Position numbers and translations under genes: made by a program | Notes under the pieces: model-generated | What the model saw: only the letters and a program-made list of their open reading frames with translations | Databases searched by the model: none | Told to the model about the DNA's origin: nothing | Part shown: positions 59,101 through 64,000 of the stretch, piece by piece | How positions within the stretch are numbered: the first letter of the stretch is position 1 | Layout of the letters: the number at the start of each line of letters is the position of its first letter | Origin: Candidatus Obscuribacter phosphatis | GTDB taxonomy: Bacteria > Cyanobacteriota > Vampirovibrionia > Obscuribacterales > Obscuribacteraceae | Assembly (NCBI GenBank): GCA_001899315.1 | Contig: MOYA01000001.1 | Location: 478,859-542,858, forward strand | DNA: 64,000 nt | Direction: 5' to 3'

Positions 59101-61046
59101 TGACCAGTAATGCCGTCAAGTTTACAGCCAGCGGTAGAGTGCTCATCAGTGTTTCTAGTTCTCCCGAAAATCAAGACTTAATTCGTTTCACCGTATCTGA
59201 TACCGGAATTGGTTTATCGGCAGCGACGCGCTATAAACTCTTCAATCCCTTCTTTCAGGCCGATGGTTCCACAACCCGCAACTATGGCGGCACGGGCTTG
59301 GGTCTATCTATTTGCAAACTCTTGGTTGAACTGATGGGCGGCAGCATCGATTTTTACAGTGAAGAAGATAAAGGCACTAAGTTTTGGTTCGATTTGCCTT
59401 TGCCGATTTGTGCCGGTTCAGATTCAGTAGGCGAACTATTGGCTTGCGCCGTCAAAGAGCGCGGCATTCTTTTGCAAGACAAAGCCGCTCACTCGTCGAG
59501 CGTTCTATTGGCTGGATATTTCGCTGAAACACTTTTGAGTCTGAGCGACAATCTCAAAGTAATTGCGCCGTCGCTTCAAACTGTCGAGTGTTTGCTTGAT
59601 GATGCGGCCGGCATTGCGGAACAAGAAATCGCCGGCGTCGAGACTTTGATTTTGGATGTTTCCTCTAGGCGAGATAATGCCGCCGCCTCTATTGCCAATA
59701 CTGAGCGCGGTGCCCTAAAAGAGGTTGTCGGTGAAGCGATTTTGGAAGAGTTTTGTGCTTCGCTTGAGCAAAACTGCAAAGGCGTCTTCAGCAAGCTCAA
59801 GCAAGTCTTCCTTTTGCTTCCTTTAGAGTTACAGGTAGAATTGCAAGTAGAGGCGCAAGGTGCCGGGCCGATTGAGAAAAGAATGAGGCAGGCGGTGCGC
59901 AATTGTCTCAGCTCTTCGGCAGAAGAGAAACTGCCGACCTTTCATTTGCTTTCTAAGCCGACCAGGCTTTTTGACTTTTCTGAGTCTTTACTGACTGTTC
60001 TAAACAGACAGGGGGTTGGTGCAGCGCCTGCGGGCGAGGGCGAAGTTTTCGATAGTGACAGTGGCTCTGACAGAGCCTCTAACAGCCTGAAAGGGCAAGC
60101 CATTGCCGCTAGCCCATTGGCAAAGCCGGTTTTGCTTGGCTCTGCTCAAAATAACGCCCAAGAAAATAAGCCTCAGTTATTGGCGACAAAAGAAGAATTA
60201 GTGCTTATCGCCGAAGATAATCCGGTCATGCAGGAGCTTGCCCTCAGGCAGCTTATGCGTCTTGGTTATCGCGCCGATCTGGTCAAAAATGGTAGACAGG
60301 CTGTGGAGGCGCTTTCACAAAGGCAATATGCCCTTGTTCTTATGGATTGTCAGATGCCCGAAATGGACGGCTACGAAGCCACTCTTTTGATTCGGCGGCA
60401 AGAAAAAGGGGAACGGCATGTGCCGATTGTAGCTATGACTGCCTCGGCCATGAAAGGCGACAGGGAGAACTGTCTTGCTTCCGGTATGGACGACTATCTT
60501 TCTAAGCCGGTTTCACAGAATGACTTGATCAGAGTCTTGAACAAATGGGTGAATAAATCCGATGCTGAAAGTGAAGGATCTGGTTTGCTTAGCCCCAGTT
60601 CTGAGAAAGAAGCCAGCTTAGGACCTGGTCTAGCTCAATATAAAAAAGAGCCTCAGGCTACAGCAGAGCAACAAGCTAAGCTTTTGTCAGCCGCCCCTCA
60701 ATCTGTGTCGGATATGCCTTTGGACGTCAAAGAGCTATCTGTTCTCTACGGCGAAGAGGACATGCCTAGATTAGTGAAGAGTTTTTTAGAAGAGTGCGAG
60801 ACTTTGCTCAGAGACTTGGGAGAAGCCATCGCTCGGGTCAATTCGGAAGAAATCAGCAGGCAGGCGCATCAGCTAAAGGGCCTGGCGGTTGTCATGACAG
60901 CCTTTGATCTTTCGCAAGCTGCTTTGGCGCTGGAGCGCTCTGCCGGCAAGCACAGCGAAGAAATCTTGCCACTCTTTCGCTGCTTGCAAGAAGAGTTTGT
61001 CAGGGTGAAAGACTATCTCTTTCAAGGTAGTGTCGAGGGCTTATAG
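56181..61046 (+). CDS. multi-PAS hybrid sensor histidine kinase with receiver and HPt domains
   Basis: A 1621-residue soluble phosphorelay protein. Domains in order: PAS (about 22-135), GAF (about 150-290), PAS (about 300-420), PAS (about 445-555), PAS (about 556-672), PAS (about 682-805), coiled coil, HisKA with NISHEIRTP (His near 860), and HATPase with DTGIG and GGTGLGLSICK (about 965-1075). A degenerate, receiver-like region follows (about 1090-1290). Then a receiver (about 1340-1455) has LIAEDN and the phospho-Asp in LVLMDCQMPEMDG, and an HPt domain (about 1520-1610) has the His in AHQLKGLA. No transmembrane helix is seen, so it senses a cytoplasmic signal, possibly redox or a ligand. 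The start is TTG at 56181 with AGGA 6 nt upstream. Confidence 0.95.
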   Translation: MTENLSEMKDRGVGGYTEHVELVFQELINSVEAIIWEADFKTSRITYVSQYVQDLLGYPAERWYNDPGLFPSIVHPDDLELISRAKASVTPHNSRYHVSYRVFKASGEVVYLLDRVSVQFQGDEPVVLRGISTDVSERVRVEEALALSVEVTRAASEMDSALAIAQSCLTRIYDLLKLDYGRVWFVDKEKSSLENGLKPVSHFSRLAGQGAEDPDARSVNLVDSAARSGAAVFTKLEGRFKSGFAFPVCISGELFCVFEFLSCYLFLPNQFLLKALEEISAHLAVVFAKRAGQEQLRIQKEHEKIILDSMPVMVWFKDAHGRILRVNKSGAAIRGMEPHQMAGKTDWELYPDEADEYYADDLEVISSGRPKLGIVEQHLRGDGTKTWVSTDKIPYRDHTGEVRGVIVFASDISKLKEAEEELLAIRQDLESKVAERTKELEEANIYFALSRDLLCIATKDGYFRRLNPSWQQKLGYSLEDLMERPFLSLVHPDDRESSRAALAHLQEGGYIRNFENRYLRKDGSICWFLWSASAPADSELIYAVAYDITDRKEAERELHEISVALKNAVEGIAKIDVEDCMVSVNEAYGALHDVDSTSLIGRCITEFIAPDCLEKWANCRASMLQSGKSVVELTGLKEGGETFHQEVTLVRVDSDSGQFCGYYVFNKDITARTDAELSLRQSEARFHHLASHVPGGIYQYVRREDGSFYFPYVSPGCGAIIGRDPAELMKNPDLLFSILHPEDVPLLNQAIVGTLSSNRSVTFEGRIINGRELRWVHCESTPETLANGDIIFNGLITDITDKKLSEEKIRKLNEDLSERVNRLAAVNKELESLTRKLELAYDAAMEASKVKSEFVANISHEIRTPISAVIGMSELLLDSSLSDEQRQYGIMVRDSAQSLLTIINDILDFSKMEAGHLELEVNEINLLSLVEDSVELLAHAARKKGLSLTTIVSPDLPGLVLGDAVRIRQILLNLTSNAVKFTASGRVLISVSSSPENQDLIRFTVSDTGIGLSAATRYKLFNPFFQADGSTTRNYGGTGLGLSICKLLVELMGGSIDFYSEEDKGTKFWFDLPLPICAGSDSVGELLACAVKERGILLQDKAAHSSSVLLAGYFAETLLSLSDNLKVIAPSLQTVECLLDDAAGIAEQEIAGVETLILDVSSRRDNAAASIANTERGALKEVVGEAILEEFCASLEQNCKGVFSKLKQVFLLLPLELQVELQVEAQGAGPIEKRMRQAVRNCLSSSAEEKLPTFHLLSKPTRLFDFSESLLTVLNRQGVGAAPAGEGEVFDSDSGSDRASNSLKGQAIAASPLAKPVLLGSAQNNAQENKPQLLATKEELVLIAEDNPVMQELALRQLMRLGYRADLVKNGRQAVEALSQRQYALVLMDCQMPEMDGYEATLLIRRQEKGERHVPIVAMTASAMKGDRENCLASGMDDYLSKPVSQNDLIRVLNKWVNKSDAESEGSGLLSPSSEKEASLGPGLAQYKKEPQATAEQQAKLLSAAPQSVSDMPLDVKELSVLYGEEDMPRLVKSFLEECETLLRDLGEAIARVNSEEISRQAHQLKGLAVVMTAFDLSQAALALERSAGKHSEEILPLFRCLQEEFVRVKDYLFQGSVEGL

Positions 61047-61084
61047 CTTATAATCGAGTCTGTCGAATTTTCTGGAAAGTCCCT

Positions 61085-63616
61085 TTGTTTAGACTCATCT
61101 CACTTTTCCTCGTCGTTGTCTTGTTATTGCCGGTCGGGCTTTTGCTTTTAGCCCAGACTCGTCTGCCCATAATGGATGGAGTGCTCAATCTCTCCGAACT
61201 CTCGCGGGGGGCTGCAGTCAAGTTTGATGACCACCAGGTGCCCTATATTGAGGCTGCCAACGAGCTTGATTTGTACCGGGTGCAAGGCTATGTCACCGCT
61301 GCCCAACGTCTATTTCAAATGGATATGTCGAGGCGCACCGCCCTTGGTGAGCTATCTGAAATCTACGGCGCTCAAACTCTGGTGCAAGACAAGCTCATGC
61401 GCACTATCGGCTTGAACCGAGCTTGTGCGGCCGAACTAAAGGGTCTACCGAAAGATACTCTCACTGCCTTGGAAAGTTATGCTCAGGGTGTCAATGCCTT
61501 CATCGAAGGCAATAAAGACAAGCTGCCCATGGAATATTTTCTACTCGGCGTCAGTCCTCGTCCCTGGACGCCCCTCGATACATTGGCGATTCTCAAATAT
61601 TCGCAGTATGAACAAGATGAGTCTTGGCGTCTAGATGACTTGCGGCAAAGGGTGCTCGACAAAGGCGGCAACGCGCTGGCTTCCAAAATGTTCGAGCGAC
61701 CTTTTTCTGCACCGCCGGCGGTGGGCTTCCAGCTTGACTCTTCCGCCAAGCTCAATCTGCTTTCTTGCGGAAGTGCTGCTGCGACAAGCACAGGCAGCAG
61801 CGGTTGGATTGTCTCTAAAGACCTCTCCGACACCCGAGGCGGCTTGCTTGTTCTAGACAAGCACCATCGATTTTCCGCGCCTTGCGACTATTTTCTAATT
61901 AGCCTCCGTTCGCCATCTTCGCATCTAGCCGGGGCAAGTATTCCCGGTGTACCTGGCGTCATGCACGGGCGCAATGAAAAGGTCGGCTTTGGTCTCTTAG
62001 CCTATAAAGTCGATGTGCAAGATCTTTTTCTAGAGCAGTTCTCCAATCAATTTCCCGGTAAGTATAAAACCCCTACCGGCTGGGACACCGCCCAGGAGAT
62101 TGTGGAAGAAATTCCGGTTCGTTTTTCCGATAAGCTTTTCTTCTCTTCTAAACTCTTACACAAGGTGAATGTCACCAGACATGGTCCGCTGCTTTATCAA
62201 AGTGAAGACTCAGGGGTCAGTCTGGCTTGGGTCGGCTTAAATCAAGCTCAAAGTCAAGTTCAAAATCAAGCTCAGAGTCAAGTTCAAAGTCAAGCGCAGG
62301 GCACCCAGAGAGATAAGGCTAAAGGTGACTCTGACAAGAAAAACAAAGAAGGGCAAGGCAAAGAGACTAAACAAATTGCCGGTAAGACTTATATAGAGGC
62401 AGTTCTAGACCTCAATAAAGCCGTTGATTTCAAGTCGGCGGAAGAAGCCATCTCTACTTATTATGGTTCTCCCTTTAGTGTTTTGTTGGTTGATAAGTCA
62501 GGCAATTGCGCTTATCAGCAAGCTGGAACCATTCCACTGCGGGCCAAAGATGCTGCTTTCGGCGCCCATGAAGGCTGCTTGCTCGCCCCCGGTTGGACCG
62601 GCGGGGCCGATTGGACCTCTTATATGAACTTCAAAGACTTGATGAAAGTAATGAATCCCGCCGGTGGATATTTCGTCGCTAATTTCCAAGACTTTAAGCC
62701 CGAGATGCCGCTCAATACCAATCTCTACAGAGGGCAGAGAATCGCTTCTATTTTGCAGGCTTTCAAAGGCGGTGTCGCCAACCGACCGGGTTTGCCTGAA
62801 ATGGCTGTTTTGCAGGGTGATTGCCAGGCGCCTCTGGTCACTTTGGTGCGCTCTACTATTCATGAGGCAATGGATAAATCTGAGCTTATCGATACTTATC
62901 AGATTGCTGCTTTGTCTGCTCTAGATAAATGGGACGGTTCACTTTCGGAAAATAGCGCCGGTGCTGCTGTTTATGAATGCTTCTTGCGCACTGTTCTGCG
63001 CCGCGTCTTGGTACCTCGTCTGGGCAATATGACCTTCGAATATATTGAGCGTTATCCGAGCTGGACTAAGTTTGTTGAGTCGGTCTTGAAAGAAAAGTCG
63101 ACTGCCTGGTTGCCGTCTGAAGAGCGAACTTTCAAAAATTTCGTCATTACTTCTTTTGGTCAGGCTGTGAAAGAATTGCGTTTGAGCAGCGGCTCAGATG
63201 AGGCTTCTCGCTGGAAGTGGGGCGATTTGCATAAGGGCGACTTCCCGCATTTTGTGCAGACTGTTTATCCGGGCGTAAGCGATTTCTTAGCGCCGCTTCT
63301 TTCGATAAGCGCAGTCAAGTTAGCCGGTGACCAAGATACAGTTAATACTACTGATGGTGCGGCAGCTTCTATTGCCACTGCCAAGCGCTCGCAGTTCGTC
63401 TCTGATAGTGGTTCTACAATGCGCATGCTCATCGACATGAGTGACGATGAGAAGTTCTACCAAACCCTTATTCTCGGGCAGGGCGGCCAGATGACTTCCA
63501 ATCATCGCTTTGATTTGCTGCCGATCTGGCTCTCATTGAGACCCTACCCTCTAGCCTTCTCACCGGCTTCCGAGTCTAAAATATGTCAGCACCGCCTCCT
63601 TTTCACAGATCGCTAA
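61085..63616 (+). CDS. penicillin acylase family (S45) Ntn hydrolase
   Basis: An 843-residue exported or membrane-anchored amidase with an N-terminal helix (about 3-25). The alpha-chain part carries DDHQVPYIEAANELDLYRVQGYV and ends before the catalytic Ser in GSSGWIVS (about residue 239), where self-processing would create the Ser N-terminus. Family members hydrolyse N-acyl amides, including penicillins and acyl-homoserine lactones, and the substrate cannot be read here. A Gln-rich insert (about 385-405, units of QAQSQVQ) and a Lys-rich stretch interrupt the beta-chain. The start is TTG at 61085 with GGAAAG upstream. It overlaps the next gene by 34 nt. Confidence 0.9.
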   Translation: MFRLISLFLVVVLLLPVGLLLLAQTRLPIMDGVLNLSELSRGAAVKFDDHQVPYIEAANELDLYRVQGYVTAAQRLFQMDMSRRTALGELSEIYGAQTLVQDKLMRTIGLNRACAAELKGLPKDTLTALESYAQGVNAFIEGNKDKLPMEYFLLGVSPRPWTPLDTLAILKYSQYEQDESWRLDDLRQRVLDKGGNALASKMFERPFSAPPAVGFQLDSSAKLNLLSCGSAAATSTGSSGWIVSKDLSDTRGGLLVLDKHHRFSAPCDYFLISLRSPSSHLAGASIPGVPGVMHGRNEKVGFGLLAYKVDVQDLFLEQFSNQFPGKYKTPTGWDTAQEIVEEIPVRFSDKLFFSSKLLHKVNVTRHGPLLYQSEDSGVSLAWVGLNQAQSQVQNQAQSQVQSQAQGTQRDKAKGDSDKKNKEGQGKETKQIAGKTYIEAVLDLNKAVDFKSAEEAISTYYGSPFSVLLVDKSGNCAYQQAGTIPLRAKDAAFGAHEGCLLAPGWTGGADWTSYMNFKDLMKVMNPAGGYFVANFQDFKPEMPLNTNLYRGQRIASILQAFKGGVANRPGLPEMAVLQGDCQAPLVTLVRSTIHEAMDKSELIDTYQIAALSALDKWDGSLSENSAGAAVYECFLRTVLRRVLVPRLGNMTFEYIERYPSWTKFVESVLKEKSTAWLPSEERTFKNFVITSFGQAVKELRLSSGSDEASRWKWGDLHKGDFPHFVQTVYPGVSDFLAPLLSISAVKLAGDQDTVNTTDGAAASIATAKRSQFVSDSGSTMRMLIDMSDDEKFYQTLILGQGGQMTSNHRFDLLPIWLSLRPYPLAFSPASESKICQHRLLFTDR

Positions 63617-64000
63617 GGGTCTCTCTTGCCCTTTCGCTCATTGCCATGGTGGGCGGCATAACTGAGGCATGGGCCCAGGCTGCCGTGGAATCGCCGATGC
63701 GGGGCTTGGGTGATTCGGGTAATAGCTATCGCACCATGAGCACGATCAAGCTCAATGAAGAAGCCAGTCGCAATATAAATGCGCCTGGACCGGGCGGCAC
63801 TTTTCCCACTTTCAATCTTAACCTAACGGCTCTGCAGCCCCTTTCGCTTGCTTTGAAGGTGACCGGTCTTACTGCCGAGCAGGTCAAGCTTTTGTCTTAT
63901 TACCATATGCTCTGCTTAAGCGGCTGCCAGAGCGAGACTGGTGTATTGAGCGATAGGTTCTATCAAGTCTATAAAAGAAATCGTCTGAGCGGCAAAAGCA
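63583..64000 (+). CDS. exported protein, truncated by the window end
   Basis: An ATG at 63583 opens a frame that stays open to the window end (139 codons). It begins with a signal peptide (basic residues, then LRVSLALSLIAMVGG, cleavage near EAWAQA at about residue 32). A Ser/Asn/Gly-rich region follows, then a helical part with LTALQPLSLALKVTGLTAEQVKLLSYYHMLCLSGC. No family is recognised. It overlaps the end of the penicillin acylase gene by 34 nt in another frame, so the two are probably co-transcribed. GAG lies about 9 nt before the ATG, a weak ribosome site. Confidence 0.65.
   Translation, partial: MSAPPPFHRSLRVSLALSLIAMVGGITEAWAQAAVESPMRGLGDSGNSYRTMSTIKLNEEASRNINAPGPGGTFPTFNLNLTALQPLSLALKVTGLTAEQVKLLSYYHMLCLSGCQSETGVLSDRFYQVYKRNRLSGKS

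Noticed and set aside
1-64000. tRNA, rRNA, IS elements and prophage genes
   Set aside because: No cloverleaf, rRNA-like stretch, transposase or phage gene was seen on either strand, although small RNAs could be missed by eye.

Overview
The window most likely comes from a non-photosynthetic relative of the Cyanobacteria (Vampirovibrionia/Melainabacteria, perhaps order Obscuribacterales). This is an inference. It rests on the cytochrome b6-like protein inside a nitrate-respiration operon, a 43-residue PsbN-like mini-protein, many lineage-type hypothetical proteins (GspE-N-like and J-like fusions, a DUF4388/GGDEF-like sensor), Gram-negative style exported proteins, frequent TTG and GTG starts, and abundant short tandem repeats. 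No 16S gene, tRNA, IS element, prophage or CRISPR array was seen.

Layout. 0-3.7 kb: a 40-bp tandem array, an LRR protein, a serine/threonine dehydratase-like enzyme with an exported repeat protein, and minisatellite DNA. 3.6-6.6 kb: a PsbN-like small ORF and an ECF-sigma envelope-stress cassette (Spy/CpxP-like sensor, sigma factor, zinc anti-sigma factor, membrane protein) with a recognisable ECF promoter. 6.7-10.5 kb: shikimate genes aroC-aroB divergent from aroA. 10.5-29.3 kb: an anaerobic respiration island. It holds an ABM monooxygenase, an Rrf2 regulator, then the operon diheme cytochrome c - narG - narH - narJ - narI::Rieske fusion - b6-like cytochrome b - monoheme cytochrome c - narK. 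Around it lie a second NarK-type transporter with an inserted soluble domain, a CMD-fold protein, a universal stress protein, a YwiC-like membrane protein and a hemerythrin-type repair protein preceded by an FNR/Dnr-like box.

29.3-37.3 kb: lineage-type hypotheticals, a solitary proteasome-like Ntn hydrolase, a metzincin, an AbiTii-like protein, a copper-ligand-depleted multicopper oxidase homologue and a tandem universal stress protein. 37.4-48.5 kb: purB-malQ, rsmG, a large acidic J-like/GspE-N-like protein, a response regulator and a membrane-fused spermidine-synthase-like protein. 48.5-64 kb: sbcC, an operon of udk, a GT-C-like membrane protein and a DUF4388/GGDEF-like sensor, then a 1621-residue hybrid kinase, a penicillin-acylase-family hydrolase and a truncated exported protein.

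The most interesting system is the nar operon. NarI is covalently fused to a bc-type Rieske domain and co-encoded with a cytochrome b6-like protein and two cytochromes c. This suggests a physical or electronic coupling of a b6/bc-type quinol-oxidising complex to nitrate reductase. A second theme is short tandem duplications with unit lengths of 9, 10, 15 and 40 bp. They are mostly in frame inside genes and pile up at gene ends, where they even supply stop codons.
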